The notes: a model not told the origin generated them from the letters alone. Numbered from the stretch's first letter, positions 1 through 9,494 are shown. The stretch is DNA of 33,672 nucleotides from Limnobaculum eriocheiris (GCF_021010575.1 NZ_JAJNAG010000037.1:1-33672), one strand, 5' to 3'. Made by a program: numbers and translations.

Positions 1-10
1 AATTAAGAGA

Positions 11-40
11 AACCCTCAGCGAAAGCTGAGGGTTTTTTGC
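11..40 (+). terminator. Rho-independent terminator of a gene to the left of the window
   Basis: A 10-bp perfect stem (AACCCTCAGC with GCTGAGGGTT) closes on a GAAA tetraloop and runs into a T tract. No gene precedes it in the window, so it most likely ends a rightward transcript that starts outside. The same local sequence (AATTAAGA..CCC..GAAA loop) recurs in a decayed form at about 388-425. Confidence 0.8.
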
Positions 41-196
41 TTATGTGGACTATGAAATATTCAGAGACAGGCCCTACCGGCCGGGCACTGTAGTGATATG
101 AGTACATAGCTGTTACGGCCGGAATATTCGCTAAAGCCGATTTGTCAGGCTCTCATCAGGAAAAACCATCTCAGCTGAAAGACTGAGGTTTTTTGC
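41..196. repeat. 156-bp tandem repeat, copy 1
   Basis: This unit is followed without a gap by a second copy of the same length (197-352); the two differ at 6 positions and have no indels. Inside is a GC-rich inverted repeat (CCGGCCG at 77-83, CGGCCGG at 116-122). At the right end lies a weak terminator-like hairpin (CTCAG 170-174, CTGAG 183-187, then six T). No convincing reading frame or promoter was seen. It could be a tandemly duplicated small-RNA gene or an extragenic repeat family; the sequence does not decide between these. Confidence 0.85.
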
Positions 197-352
197 TTAT
201 GCGGACTATGAAATATTCAGAGACTGGCCCTACCGGCCGGGCACTGTGGTGATATAAGTACATAGCTGTTACGGCCGGAATATTCGCTAAAGCCAATTTG
301 TCAGGTTCTCATCAGGAAAAACCATCTCAGCTGAAAGACTGAGGTTTTTTGC
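197..352. repeat. 156-bp tandem repeat, copy 2
   Basis: About 96 percent identical to the unit at 41-196, including the CCGGCCG/CGGCCGG inverted repeat and the terminal CTCAG/CTGAG hairpin followed by six T. A shorter diverged remnant of the array continues to about 428. A related core (ATATAAGTAC, then TTACGGCCGGAATA) recurs downstream of lexA at 23347-23398. Confidence 0.85.
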
Positions 353-396
353 TTTATTCAGACTATAAATTTTTAGACTCTAATAATTAAGAAATC

Positions 397-426
397 CCTT
401 CAGTGAAAACTGAGAAGGTTTTCTTA
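397..426 (+). terminator. decayed terminator-like hairpin closing the repeat array
   Basis: CCTT-CAGT pairs with ACTG-(AG)-AAGG around a GAAA loop and is followed by TTTTCTT. The two-base bulge and shorter T run make it weaker than the hairpin at 11-40, which it resembles in flanking sequence and loop. From here to the metA promoter (427-621) the sequence is AT-rich and I see no gene. Confidence 0.45.
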
Positions 427-621
427 TACGCAGGTGTAAACCCGTTAGGTCATGTTTTTTAATCAATCCCCTAATTAAAATTTTTCATTTCAAGCATTCC
501 ATTTGAGTATAACAACTCTGGTTTTTATCTCTAAAACCCCATCTGTCTGTAATAAATAACTTTTTATTTCTATTCCAGTTCCCGTCTGGTGAATTTTATA
601 TAACCAAATATTTTTATCCTC

Positions 622-650
622 TCGACATGATATTAAAAAGACGCTATCTT
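622..650 (+). promoter_or_regulatory. candidate sigma-70 promoter of metA
   Basis: TCGACA (622-627) and TATCTT (645-650) are separated by 17 bp, which would put the transcript start near 657. The MetJ box array begins at once downstream, as expected for a MetJ-repressed promoter. Read by eye only. Confidence 0.5.
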
Positions 651-651
651 T

Positions 652-691
652 AGCGGTATAGAAGTCTAAATGTATAAACGTATAAATGGAT
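652..691 (+). promoter_or_regulatory. MetJ operator: tandem met boxes upstream of metA
   Basis: Consecutive 8-bp units can be read in phase: AGCGGTAT, AGAAGTCT, AAATGTAT, AAACGTAT, AAATGGAT. They resemble the met-box consensus AGACGTCT, and the AAACGTAT-type units match those I recall before E. coli metA. MetJ with S-adenosylmethionine binds such arrays cooperatively and represses, so metA here is probably repressed when methionine is plentiful. The outer units are the weakest. Confidence 0.8.
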
Positions 692-707
692 ATTTGAGGA
701 TCAAGCA

Positions 708-1637
708 ATGCCAATTCGTATACCTGATGAATTACCTGCCGTTAATGTTTTACGTGAGGAGAATGTCTTTGTGATGACGTCTACTCGCGCCAGCCATCAG
801 GATATTCGTCCGCTTAAAATTCTTATCCTTAATCTGATGCCAAAGAAGATTGAAACTGAAAACCAGTTTCTGCGTCTGCTATCCAATTCCCCATTACAAT
901 TAGATATTCAACTGTTAAGAATTGACTGCCATGAGTCGAAAAATACGCCAACGGAGCACCTGAATAACTTTTACTGCAATTTTGAAGATATTCAGGATCA
1001 AAACTTTGATGGTCTGATCGTTACCGGTGCTCCACTTGGGCTGGTTGAGTTTAAAGATGTGGCCTATTGGGCTCAGATAGAGAAAATAACCAATTGGGCT
1101 AAAGCACATGTGACATCTACCCTCTTTGTTTGTTGGGCCGTGCAGGCAGCATTAAATATTCTTTATGGTATTCCTAAATTGACCATGAATGAGAAGCTGT
1201 CAGGCGTCTATTGGCATAATGTTGTTGCACCACTGGCGCCATTGGCCCGTGGTTTTGACGATCGTTTCCTGGCTCCGCATTCTCGTTATGCCAGTTTTCC
1301 GTCAGAAGTGATTCGTCAGCAGGTCGATCTGGAAATCTATGCCGAATCGGAGCAAGCCGGCGCTTACCTGTTTGCCAGTAGAGATCGTCGATTTGCCTTT
1401 GCTACTGGTCATCCGGAATATGATGCAGGAACCCTATCTGCTGAGTATTTTCGCGATCGTGATGCCGGACTGGAGCCTACGGTTCCGCAGAACTATTTCC
1501 CTGAAGATAACCCAGATCGGGCACCGGTGGCATCCTGGAGAAGCCATGGCTACCTGCTGTTTAATAACTGGTTGAATTATTTTGTCTATCAGAGAACACC
1601 ATTCGATCTACGTCAGATGAATCCTACACTGGATTAG
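708..1637 (+). CDS. metA: homoserine O-succinyltransferase
   Basis: MetA transfers a succinyl group from succinyl-CoA to homoserine, the committed cytoplasmic step of methionine synthesis. The 309-residue product has the same length as E. coli MetA and is colinear from [12 protein letters not shown] to the C-terminal MNPTLD. The nucleophile is Cys142 in the [11 protein letters not shown] motif; the partner His and Glu lie in GHPEYD near residue 235. ATG 708 is preceded by GAGGA. The upstream met boxes imply MetJ repression. It is followed 101 bp later by metH, so two methionine genes are adjacent; in E. coli the aceBAK-iclR genes lie between them. Confidence 0.98.
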   Translation: MPIRIPDELPAVNVLREENVFVMTSTRASHQDIRPLKILILNLMPKKIETENQFLRLLSNSPLQLDIQLLRIDCHESKNTPTEHLNNFYCNFEDIQDQNFDGLIVTGAPLGLVEFKDVAYWAQIEKITNWAKAHVTSTLFVCWAVQAALNILYGIPKLTMNEKLSGVYWHNVVAPLAPLARGFDDRFLAPHSRYASFPSEVIRQQVDLEIYAESEQAGAYLFASRDRRFAFATGHPEYDAGTLSAEYFRDRDAGLEPTVPQNYFPEDNPDRAPVASWRSHGYLLFNNWLNYFVYQRTPFDLRQMNPTLD

Positions 1638-1738
1638 TTTTTTATAATCTGTGTATATCGGGCTAATTCATCCTATAACTATATGATTTAAAATTAATGC
1701 CGGTCATACTGGCATAGTGCTTTATTAATGAGATAAAT

Positions 1739-4700
1739 GTGATGACCAAGACAGAACAACTACATCAGCAGCTTACTAAACGAATTCTGGTTCTGGACGG
1801 CGGAATGGGAACCATGATCCAAAGCTATAAGCTGGGTGAGGAGGACTATCGAGGCACGCGTTTTTCTGACTGGAAAAGCGACCTTAAAGGCAATAACGAT
1901 CTGCTGGTATTGACTAAGCCAGAAGTGATTTCAGCTATTCATCACGCTTATCTTGACGCTGGCGCTGATATCCTTGAAACCAATACCTTCAATGCCACAT
2001 CCATTGCGATGGCTGATTACCATATGGAATCGCTATCTGCGGAGATTAACTATGAGGGAGCCCGTTTAGCCAGACTATGTGCTGATGAATGGACGGCGAA
2101 AACTCCGGATAAACCACGTTATGTGGCTGGTATTTTAGGCCCAACCAACCGCACAGCTTCTATATCACCCAATGTAAACGATCCCGCTTTTCGTAATGTT
2201 ACCTTTGACCAATTAGTTGAGGCCTACAGAGAATCGACCAGAGCGTTAATTCAGGGTGGTGTCGATATCATTATGATAGAGACGATTTTTGATACCCTGA
2301 ATGCGAAAGCCGCCATTTTTGCAGTGGAAGATATCTTTGAAGAGTTAGGTGTTGAGCTGCCGGTCATGATATCCGGTACTATTACCGATGCTTCTGGTCG
2401 CACTTTATCCGGCCAGACCACTGAAGCTTTCTATAACTCATTACGCCATGTCAAACCACTCTCCTTTGGTCTTAACTGTGCACTGGGGCCGGATGAGTTA
2501 CGCCAGTATGTTGCAGAGCTTTCGCGAATCTCTGAATATTTTGTTTCAGTTCACCCCAATGCGGGTTTGCCTAATGCATTTGGTGAGTATGATCTCGGGC
2601 CTGATGATATGGCGGTTCAGATTGAGGAGTGGGCTAAGTCAGGGTTTGTTAATATTGTCGGAGGATGTTGTGGAACGACGCCTGCCCACATTGCGGCCAT
2701 CAGTAAGGTTCTTAAGGCTATACCGCCTCGTCCACTGCCAGATATTCCGATCGCTTGCCGTTTATCCGGTCTGGAACCGCTAGCGATTGATGCCAGTACC
2801 CTGTTTGTTAACGTGGGCGAACGTACTAACGTGACCGGCTCAGCCCGTTTTAAGCGGCTTATTAAAGAAGAAAAATATAACGAAGCACTAGAGGTTGCAC
2901 TACAGCAGGTAGAGAGCGGCGCGCAGATCATTGATATCAACATGGACGAAGGCATGTTGGATGCTGAAGCGGCGATGGTGCGCTTCCTCAATTTGATTGC
3001 CGGTGAACCAGATATTGCCCGGGTTCCGATTATGATCGACTCCTCTAAGTGGGAGGTTATCGAGAAAGGCCTGAAGTGTATTCAGGGAAAAGGTATTGTT
3101 AACTCGATCTCCATGAAAGAGGGAGAAGACAAGTTTATTCAGCAGGCTCGTCTGGTGCACCGTTATGGTGCTGCCATGGTAGTGATGGCATTTGATGAGA
3201 ATGGGCAGGCTGATACTCGTGCTCGTAAAATTGAGATATGTCGTCGTGCTTACCGCATCTTGACTGAAGTGGTTGGCTTTCCGCCAGAGGATATTATCTT
3301 TGACCCCAATATTTTTGCCGTCGCCACTGGTATTGAAGAACACAATAACTACGCGGTAGATTTTATTCAGGCCTGTGGCGACATTAAAGCTGAACTTCCT
3401 CATGCTTTGATCTCCGGCGGGGTTTCTAACGTTTCATTCTCATTTCGGGGTAACGACCCGGTTCGCGAAGCGATTCATGCCGAGTTTCTCTATCATGCCA
3501 TCAAAAACGGCATGGATATGGGGATTGTGAATGCAGGACAACTGGCTATTTATGATGACTTACCCGCGGAGTTAAAAGAGGCGGTAGAAGATGTCATTCT
3601 CAACCGCCGTAATGATGGTACAGAACGCCTGCTGGCATTAGCAGAAAAATACCGTGGTAGCGCAGGGGATGCTGAAGCGGATAAGCAACAGGCGGAGTGG
3701 CGCGGTTGGCCGGTCACGAAACGGCTGGAATATGCTTTGGTTAAAGGTATCACCGAGTTTATTGAAATAGATACGGAAGAAGCGCGCCAGCAGGTTGATT
3801 TACCATTGGAGGTGATTGAAGGGCCGCTGATGGGGGGAATGAACATCGTTGGCGATCTGTTTGGTGAAGGCAAAATGTTTTTACCGCAGGTCGTAAAATC
3901 AGCCCGGGTAATGAAACAGGCCGTGGCGTATCTGGAACCCTATATTGAGGCCAGCAAACAGCAGGGATCGGCTGCCGGTAAAATCCTACTGGCAACGGTG
4001 AAAGGCGATGTTCACGACATCGGTAAGAACATTGTCGGTGTGGTATTGCAATGTAATAACTATGAGATTATCGATTTAGGCGTCATGGTTCCAACCGAGA
4101 AGATCTTAAAAACCGCCCGCGAAGAGAAAGTAGATATTATTGGTCTCTCCGGCCTGATTACCCCCTCGTTGGATGAGATGGTTAATGTGGCTAAAGAGAT
4201 GGAACGTCAGGGCTTTTCTTTGCCGTTGTTGATTGGGGGAGCTACCACCTCGAAAGCCCATACGGCGGTTAAAATCGAGCAAAATTACAGTGGACCGACA
4301 GTCTATGTGCAAAATGCTTCCCGCAGCGTAGGAGTCTGTTCCGCTCTGCTTTCCAATATACAGCGGGATGGCTTTGTCGAGCGTACCCGCAAAGAGTATG
4401 AAACCGTTAGAATCCAGCATGCACGTAAAAAGCCAAGAACTGCGCCGGTCAGTTTACAGGCTGCCAGAGATAACGGCTGGGAGTGTGACTGGGATAATTA
4501 CACGCCTCCGGTGGCTAAACATCTGGGGATTCGTCAGGTTGAGGCTTCGATTGAGACCTTAAGGAATTATATCGACTGGACGCCGTTCTTTATGACATGG
4601 TCGCTGGCGGGAAAATATCCACGAATTCTGGAGGATGAGGTCGTTGGAGAAGAGGCTAAACGCTTGTTTGCCGATGCTAATGAGCTATTGGACAAACTCT

Positions 4701-5422
4701 CTCAACATCGTTCGCTAATCCCAAAAGGTATTATGGGCATTTTTCCGGCCAATCGGGTGGGCGATGATGTTGAGATTTATGCTGATGAAACCCGCCAGCA
4801 AGTGATTAATGTCAGCCATCATCTCCGTCAGCAGACCGAGAAAACCGATTTTCCTAACTATTGTCTGGCCGATTTTGTTGCACCAAAGCAGAGTGGAAAA
4901 GCAGACTATCTGGGCGCATTTGCAGTAACCGGAGGCTTAGAGGAGGATGCCCTGGCCGATGCTTATGAAGCTGAACATGATGATTATAACAAGATCATGA
5001 TTAAGGCTCTGGCAGATCGTTTAGCCGAAGGGTTTGCCGAATATTTGCATGAGCGAGTACGTAAAGAGATCTGGGGATATGCTGAGAGTGAAAACCTGAC
5101 TAACGAAGAGTTAATCAGGGAGAATTATCAGGGCATTCGTCCTGCTCCTGGCTATGCAGCTTGTCCGGAACATACGGAAAAAGCAGCTATCTGGCAATTG
5201 TTGAATGTTGAAGAAGCCATCGGCATGAAGTTAACGGAGTCTTATGCTATGTGGCCTGGTGCTTCAGTGTCTGGTTGGTATTTCAGCCATCCGGAGAGTA
5301 AGTATTTTGCCGTTGCTCAGATTCAACGCGATCAGGTCGAGGACTATGCAGCTCGTAAAAATTTGAGTGTAACAGAGGTCGAACGTTGGCTGGCGCCAAA
5401 CCTGGGATATGACGCCGACTAG
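1739..5422 (+). CDS. metH: cobalamin-dependent methionine synthase
   Basis: MetH moves a methyl group from methyltetrahydrofolate through cobalamin to homocysteine, making methionine. The 1227-residue frame equals E. coli MetH and is colinear. Domains in order: homocysteine-binding barrel with zinc cysteines (FGLNCALG near 247, GGCCGTT near 310-311), pterin-binding domain (about 350-640), cap and B12 domain with DVHDIGKN (cobalamin-ligand His near 759), and the C-terminal SAM-binding reactivation domain ending NLGYDAD. GTG 1739 gives the usual length; the adjacent ATG 1742 would remove one residue. The 101-bp gap to metA holds an imperfect palindrome at 1698-1714, but I saw no clear MetR site. 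Confidence 0.98.
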   Translation: MMTKTEQLHQQLTKRILVLDGGMGTMIQSYKLGEEDYRGTRFSDWKSDLKGNNDLLVLTKPEVISAIHHAYLDAGADILETNTFNATSIAMADYHMESLSAEINYEGARLARLCADEWTAKTPDKPRYVAGILGPTNRTASISPNVNDPAFRNVTFDQLVEAYRESTRALIQGGVDIIMIETIFDTLNAKAAIFAVEDIFEELGVELPVMISGTITDASGRTLSGQTTEAFYNSLRHVKPLSFGLNCALGPDELRQYVAELSRISEYFVSVHPNAGLPNAFGEYDLGPDDMAVQIEEWAKSGFVNIVGGCCGTTPAHIAAISKVLKAIPPRPLPDIPIACRLSGLEPLAIDASTLFVNVGERTNVTGSARFKRLIKEEKYNEALEVALQQVESGAQIIDINMDEGMLDAEAAMVRFLNLIAGEPDIARVPIMIDSSKWEVIEKGLKCIQGKGIVNSISMKEGEDKFIQQARLVHRYGAAMVVMAFDENGQADTRARKIEICRRAYRILTEVVGFPPEDIIFDPNIFAVATGIEEHNNYAVDFIQACGDIKAELPHALISGGVSNVSFSFRGNDPVREAIHAEFLYHAIKNGMDMGIVNAGQLAIYDDLPAELKEAVEDVILNRRNDGTERLLALAEKYRGSAGDAEADKQQAEWRGWPVTKRLEYALVKGITEFIEIDTEEARQQVDLPLEVIEGPLMGGMNIVGDLFGEGKMFLPQVVKSARVMKQAVAYLEPYIEASKQQGSAAGKILLATVKGDVHDIGKNIVGVVLQCNNYEIIDLGVMVPTEKILKTAREEKVDIIGLSGLITPSLDEMVNVAKEMERQGFSLPLLIGGATTSKAHTAVKIEQNYSGPTVYVQNASRSVGVCSALLSNIQRDGFVERTRKEYETVRIQHARKKPRTAPVSLQAARDNGWECDWDNYTPPVAKHLGIRQVEASIETLRNYIDWTPFFMTWSLAGKYPRILEDEVVGEEAKRLFADANELLDKLSQHRSLIPKGIMGIFPANRVGDDVEIYADETRQQVINVSHHLRQQTEKTDFPNYCLADFVAPKQSGKADYLGAFAVTGGLEEDALADAYEAEHDDYNKIMIKALADRLAEGFAEYLHERVRKEIWGYAESENLTNEELIRENYQGIRPAPGYAACPEHTEKAAIWQLLNVEEAIGMKLTESYAMWPGASVSGWYFSHPESKYFAVAQIQRDQVEDYAARKNLSVTEVERWLAPNLGYDAD

Positions 5423-5460
5423 GAGCTGCTTGCTTTAAGGAATATTTCAGTTTATATTTT

Positions 5461-5488
5461 AAACATTATATTATTTTATATAATGTTT
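5461..5488 (+). promoter_or_regulatory. AT-rich operator-like inverted repeat before the ArsR-type gene
   Basis: Perfect 11-bp arms AAACATTATAT (5461-5471) and ATATAATGTTT (5478-5488) flank a 6-bp centre, 21 bp before the ATG at 5510. The right arm contains TATAAT (5479-5484), a possible -10 element. Long AT-rich palindromes are typical operators of BigR/YgaV-type ArsR repressors, so autoregulation of the downstream operon is the likely role (inference). Confidence 0.65.
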
Positions 5489-5509
5489 CTTGATGAACTG
5501 AGATGCCCT

Positions 5510-5845
5510 ATGAATCAAAATGATATCCTATCTGATATTTCTTTAATGAGAGCCGCAGCGGGTGACGTTGCGGCTCTTTTGCGTGCATTAGCAAATGAAG
5601 ATCGCCTGTTAATACTCTGTCAACTCAGTCAGGGAGAACTCTCCGTTAGCGGGTTGGAACAATGTCTGGATATCCACCAACCAACCTTATCCCAGCAGCT
5701 AACCGTATTGAGGTCTGAAGAGCTAGTGAGCACTCGCAGAGAGGGGAAGCGAATTTTTTATTCCATCCGGGATAAGAGGGTACTAACGCTATTGGATACG
5801 TTATATCGGCTTTACTGTCCGGTTAGCGGGGAGAAAAAGTCATGA
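5510..5845 (+). CDS. ArsR-family repressor, BigR/YgaV-like (probable persulfide sensor)
   Basis: A winged-helix DNA-binding protein of 111 residues. The helix-turn-helix covers roughly residues 45-70 (HQPTLSQQLTVLRSEELV), followed by the wing STRREGKRIFYSIRD. Cys37 in LLILCQL and Cys103 in RLYCPV occupy the places of the two cysteines that sense sulfide or persulfide in BigR and YgaV; there is no ArsR-type metal CxC. I chose ATG 5510 because the earlier in-frame ATG 5483 lies inside the operator palindrome. The stop overlaps the next start by 4 bp (ATGA), so it is co-transcribed with two YeeE/YedE genes, the usual companions of this regulator class. Ligand assignment is inference. Confidence 0.85.
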   Translation: MNQNDILSDISLMRAAAGDVAALLRALANEDRLLILCQLSQGELSVSGLEQCLDIHQPTLSQQLTVLRSEELVSTRREGKRIFYSIRDKRVLTLLDTLYRLYCPVSGEKKS

Positions 5846-6276
5846 ATATTGCCTGGGACGCATTCTCGCCGGTGACGGCTTTGGTCGGCGGTGTTTTGAT
5901 TGGTGTTGCGGCAGCATTACTGATTGTCTTTAATGGAAGAATCGCCGGAATCAGTGGCATTCTGGCCAATGTGATTCGGGGGCAACGCGAAGGCCTTGGC
6001 TGGCGCAGCGCTTTTTTGCTGGGCATCATTGCCTCGTCACTGTTTTATACATTGCTACAGCCTATGCCTGATATCCGGATTGTAGCAGAGTGGCCTGCGC
6101 TGGTTGTTGCTGGTCTTCTGGTGGGTATCGGTACCCGTTATGGTTCCGGTTGTACCAGTGGTCATGGTGTTTGTGGATTGCCCCGACTCTCGTTTCGTTC
6201 TTTGATAGCGACCCTGACATTTATGGCTACTGGTGTGGTGACGGTTTTATTATTCAATCCATTACAGGGAGGCTGA
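5842..6276 (+). CDS. YeeE/YedE-family sulfur transporter subunit (first half)
   Basis: A hydrophobic 144-residue membrane protein with about four membrane segments. It carries the family signature GSGCTSGHGVCGLPRLS (about residues 101-117), whose cysteines are proposed to carry thiosulfate or persulfide sulfur across the inner membrane in YeeE-type channels. It is half the length of fused YeeE and is followed by a second half-length gene, as in two-gene PmpAB-like systems. It overlaps the regulator by 4 bp. A role in moving a reduced sulfur species under persulfide-sensing control fits the context; the exact substrate is not shown by the sequence. Confidence 0.85.
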   Translation: MNIAWDAFSPVTALVGGVLIGVAAALLIVFNGRIAGISGILANVIRGQREGLGWRSAFLLGIIASSLFYTLLQPMPDIRIVAEWPALVVAGLLVGIGTRYGSGCTSGHGVCGLPRLSFRSLIATLTFMATGVVTVLLFNPLQGG

Positions 6277-6281
6277 GTGTC

Positions 6282-6707
6282 ATGAAACTATTTTTTGCCT
6301 TTCTCAGCGGTTTGATTTTTGGTTTAGGGATAATTGTTTCCGGTATGGTTAATCCAGTGAAAGTTCTGTCATTTCTGGATATTACCCGCTATTGGGATCC
6401 TTCATTAGCACTGGTAATGGGAAGCGCTATTGTTGTTGGAGTATTGGCTTTTGGTTATATGAAACGCCGTAAGCAATCGGTTTTAGGCGTGAGCATCCAA
6501 TGGCCTGATTCGCAAATTATCGATAAACGCCTGATTGGCGGTAGCGCCCTGTTTGGTATTGGCTGGGGAATTGCCGGTATTTGTCCCGGACCCGGGTTGG
6601 TATTGCTCGGCGCTGGTGTGGGAAAAGGGCTGATTTTTACTGCTGCTATGATCGCAGGTATGTTGATTTTTGACGTGTTGGAGAAAAGAAAAAGCGGTGC
6701 GGTATAA
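6282..6707 (+). CDS. YeeE/YedE-family sulfur transporter subunit (second half)
   Basis: A 141-residue membrane protein with about four membrane segments and the second half-signature: GMVNPVKVLSFLDI (about 21-34) and GIGWGIAGICPGPGLV (about 93-108) with one cysteine. ATG 6282 is preceded at good spacing by GGGAGG and lies 5 bp after the stop of the first half, so translation is probably coupled. Together the two proteins make up one full-length YeeE-like unit. Longer upstream reading in this frame overlaps the first gene and has no family similarity. Confidence 0.85.
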   Translation: MKLFFAFLSGLIFGLGIIVSGMVNPVKVLSFLDITRYWDPSLALVMGSAIVVGVLAFGYMKRRKQSVLGVSIQWPDSQIIDKRLIGGSALFGIGWGIAGICPGPGLVLLGAGVGKGLIFTAAMIAGMLIFDVLEKRKSGAV

Positions 6708-6713
6708 ATAATA

Positions 6714-6740
6714 AAGGCCATATGGATAAGATATGGCCTT
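6714..6740. terminator. hairpin between convergent genes
   Basis: AAGGCCATAT pairs perfectly with ATATGGCCTT around a 7-base loop, between the rightward sulfur operon and the leftward transporter pseudogene. The T tract is poor in both directions, so termination is likely but not certain. Confidence 0.6.
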
Positions 6741-6764
6741 CTGTAATGTTATCTGCTGAAAGTA

Positions 6765-8219
6765 TTAATACAGTCCTAACGTCTTCCACCAAATCAGGCC
6801 CAGACCCAGGAAAATTGCCTGATTGACGATACTGACCACAAAACCAACTCGCCACCAGGTTCCGGTAGGAACATACCCGGCGCCAAACAGAATTGGACCG
6901 CGGGCGTGGGAGTATTGTGTCAGAGAACAATACAGGCTACTGGTAAAGGCCAGCATCAGTGCCATAGGTAAGGCAGGAATATGCAGATTAATACCAACGC
7001 CAAGGAAAACTGCATATAACGCGGCGATTTGCGGATTTCCACTGGCGAAGAAGTAGTGCGTATAAAAATAAGCGGCGTTAAGCAGCAGCAGAATGAGAAT
7101 CCAACTGCTATCTCCCATGGCGGCACCGATATGTTCACCAATCAGATTACCAAACCAGGTTGTAAAGCCCAGTTTCTTCAATTGGTTCGCCATCATTAAC
7201 AGCGCGGCAAACCATATTAGGGTATCCCAGGCACCTTTTTCACTTTTCACATCTTCCCAGGTGAGAACCCCGGTTAATAGTAAGAATGAAAGACCAACAA
7301 AAGAAGCGGCCGTTGGGTCAACGCCCAGCTTATCGCCAAAAATCCACAAGACCAGCAACAGCCCAACGGTGGCGGTCATGATCCACTCACTGCGGCTCAT
7401 TTTCCCCATTTTTTCCAGCTCGGTTCTGGCAAGAACAGGAGCATCCGGAGTGTGTTTGATTTCAGGTTTGGTCAGCCAGTAAACCAATAGCGGAACAATA
7501 ATCAGTGAAGCCAGACAAGGGACGACTGCTGCGACAAACCAGCTTCCCTAGGTTAAATGAACGTCCGCATTAGCCGCCAGTTTGACTGCCAGTAGGTTGC
7601 CGGTATAGGCGGTCATAAACATGGCTGCGGTTACGTCATTAACGTTACCAATACAGGTAATCAGAAATGTACCGATTTTATTGCGTGATTGATCTTCAGG
7701 ATTGGAGTTAAAGCTACGAGCCAATGAGTCCGCAATAGGGTAGATAACACCACCGCATCGTGCGGTATTGCTTGGCATTGCAGGAGAAAGGATCAGATCG
7801 GCAACCGCCAGCCCATAAGCCAGACCCAGCGTTCTTTTCCCCAACAGGCGGATCATTTGTAATGCGATACGCCTTCCCAGGCCGGTTTTAATAAAACCTC
7901 TGGCAATCATGAAAGCGACTACAATTAACCAGATTAACGAGCTGTTTAAATCACTAAGTGCCGCAGTAATTGATTCAACAGCGGTAGTCGCTCCTGATGC
8001 ATAAGTTAGTGCATAAACAGTAATGCCTATCAGACCGACGGCACCGATTGGCAGAACTTTAGCCACTATACAGGCGATGGTTGCCACGAAAACAATGGCA
8101 GAGTGCTAGGCGGGTAGGCTCAGGCCTTCTGGTGGGGTAATTTGCCACAGAATAGCGGCACAGATAACAATAATGATCAACGGTAACCAATTGACCGGAG
8201 ACGACGTTTTTTCCTTCAC
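6765..8219 (-). pseudogene. DASS-family (CitT-like) anion:sodium symporter, two in-frame amber codons
   Basis: Read in one frame from GTG 8219 (preceded by TAGGGA) to 6765, this is a full-length 484-codon carrier of the SLC13/DASS family. Recognisable parts are an N-terminal hydrophobic helix, GLGRRIALQMIRLLGKRTL, the SNT-type motif PAMPSNTARCGG, and a C-terminal half ending GLIWWKTLGLY. TAG replaces a sense codon at codon 38 (8106-8108) and codon 224 (7548-7550). By alignment with CitT (AWHYF; ISWLQWF) both positions should be Trp. No frameshift or further stop was found. Relatives exchange di- or tricarboxylates. The intact fragments lack either the N-terminal part or one repeat half, so the gene is probably inactive unless the ambers are read through. 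Confidence 0.88.
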
Positions 8220-8391
8220 AAGCTATCCCTACTCTGTATCAGAGAAGTAAATGTCCAAACGCTGAAATTAAGATAATTAAAGGCACTATCAGAAAGATTG
8301 ATGTATAAATAGAATACTATTTTATTTATTACTTCGCGTGATAATATATTATCAAATAATTCTGAATTAAATAGTTATTGTTATAGGCAAT

Positions 8392-8421
8392 AAAAAAGAG
8401 AGGCCAGAACATCTCTTTTTT
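8392..8421 (-). terminator. terminator after panS, possibly bidirectional
   Basis: AAAAAAGAGA (8392-8401) pairs with TCTCTTTTTT (8412-8421) around 10 bases, 19 bp past the panS stop. On the minus strand the stem itself ends in a run of T. The rest of 8220-8439 is AT-rich and shows no gene. Confidence 0.75.
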
Positions 8422-8439
8422 AGAAACAATAATTGATAA

Positions 8440-9366
8440 TTATTTTTTATCGTTATCTTTAGTTGGTTTTCCTTGCCAGTATCCGGCCAGCAGTGAACCT
8501 GACAGGTTATGCCATACGGAGAACAATGCTCCCGGTAGCGCGGCAACGGCAGAGAAATATTGCGTACCTAATGTAGCTGCCAGACCAGAGTTCTGCATAC
8601 CAACTTCAATGGCTAAGGTACGGCAGGTGGATTCATCAAATCCGCATAGCCTTCCACCCCAGTAGCCACCTAATAAACCAATGGCGTTATGTAACACTAC
8701 GGCAATAGCCACCACAAAACCGACAGAAGCAATGTGGCTTTGGCTGTTAGCCACAACCGCACTAATAATCGCTAAAATACAGACCATCGACAGAGCGGGC
8801 AAAAATGGCTCTACGCGTTTAACAACATTAGTTAATGTATGGTGGATGATTAAACCCGCTCCGATAGGAATAACGACAATTTGCAGAATGGAGCGAAGCA
8901 TGCCCGGCATGTCGACGTTAATCGAAGCATCCACATACAAATAGGTTAATAACGGAGTGGCAAAGACACCTACCAGCGTTGACACTGACGAAATGGTTAC
9001 AGAAAGCGCCACATCCCCTCTGGCAAGATAAATCATGACATTTGATGCGGTTCCACTTGCCACACTACCAACCAGAATCATACCTGCCGCCAGATCGGCC
9101 GGCATACTGAAAGCTTTTGCCAGAATCCAGGCGGCCAGCGGCATAATCAAATAATGAAGTAAGGTACAGGCAATAACTGGCATAGGGCGAGTGAAGATTC
9201 GTTTGAAATCGCTGACTCTAAGTGTCACACCCATAGCAAACATAATCAGCATTAACAGATAGCTGATATAAGGGGCAATACCGGTAAATGTTGTCGGTGT
9301 ACAGTAAGCGGTAACAGACAATAACAAAGCCCATACCGGAAACAGGCGAGTAATCCTGGCTAACAT
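8440..9366 (-). CDS. panS: BASS-family ketopantoate/pantoate transporter PanS
   Basis: An inner-membrane carrier of the bile acid:sodium symporter fold with about nine to ten membrane segments. The sequence is very close to the Salmonella PanS I recall, including [16 protein letters not shown] (about 95-110), [13 protein letters not shown] and the long C-terminal match [25 protein letters not shown]. PanS takes up pantoate or ketopantoate, precursors of coenzyme A. I chose ATG 9366 (308 residues) because a GGAAG site lies just before it; the upstream ATG 9396 would place that site inside the coding region. It is transcribed alone, leftward, between the transporter pseudogene and lysC. Confidence 0.85.
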   Translation of the reverse strand: MLARITRLFPVWALLLSVTAYCTPTTFTGIAPYISYLLMLIMFAMGVTLRVSDFKRIFTRPMPVIACTLLHYLIMPLAAWILAKAFSMPADLAAGMILVGSVASGTASNVMIYLARGDVALSVTISSVSTLVGVFATPLLTYLYVDASINVDMPGMLRSILQIVVIPIGAGLIIHHTLTNVVKRVEPFLPALSMVCILAIISAVVANSQSHIASVGFVVAIAVVLHNAIGLLGGYWGGRLCGFDESTCRTLAIEVGMQNSGLAATLGTQYFSAVAALPGALFSVWHNLSGSLLAGYWQGKPTKDNDKK

Positions 9367-9494
9367 GAATGAATACTTCCTTTTTAATGAGAACATGCAA
9401 TTGCTAAAGCAACATCAACAAGTTGATATTTTGCGTTTATAGCAAAGAGATGATAAAAAAAGTGAATAACGAATAAGAGGGCTGTCAGCAAAAG

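Noticed and set aside
42-93. Small 16-17 residue peptides starting MWTMKYSE / MRTMKYSE in the repeat units
   Set aside because: There is no ribosome binding site and the stop differs between copies; differences between copies are not biased to synonymous positions.
41-352. Possible CRISPR array
   Set aside because: Only two 156-bp units without spacers; the whole unit is repeated, so it is a tandem duplication.
490-714. 74-residue reading frame on the minus strand across the metA promoter
   Set aside because: It overlaps the MetJ boxes and the metA start, has no ribosome site and shows no family pattern.
1643-1648. TATAAT after the metA stop as a metH promoter -10
   Set aside because: No acceptable -35 is found at 16-18 bp upstream, so it is not listed as a feature.
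5483-5509. Earlier ATG of the ArsR-type regulator
   Set aside because: It lies inside the 28-bp operator palindrome and adds nine residues absent from the family start.
6090-6281. N-terminal extension of the second YeeE/YedE gene
   Set aside because: It overlaps the first half-gene out of frame; a strong GGGAGG site supports ATG 6282.
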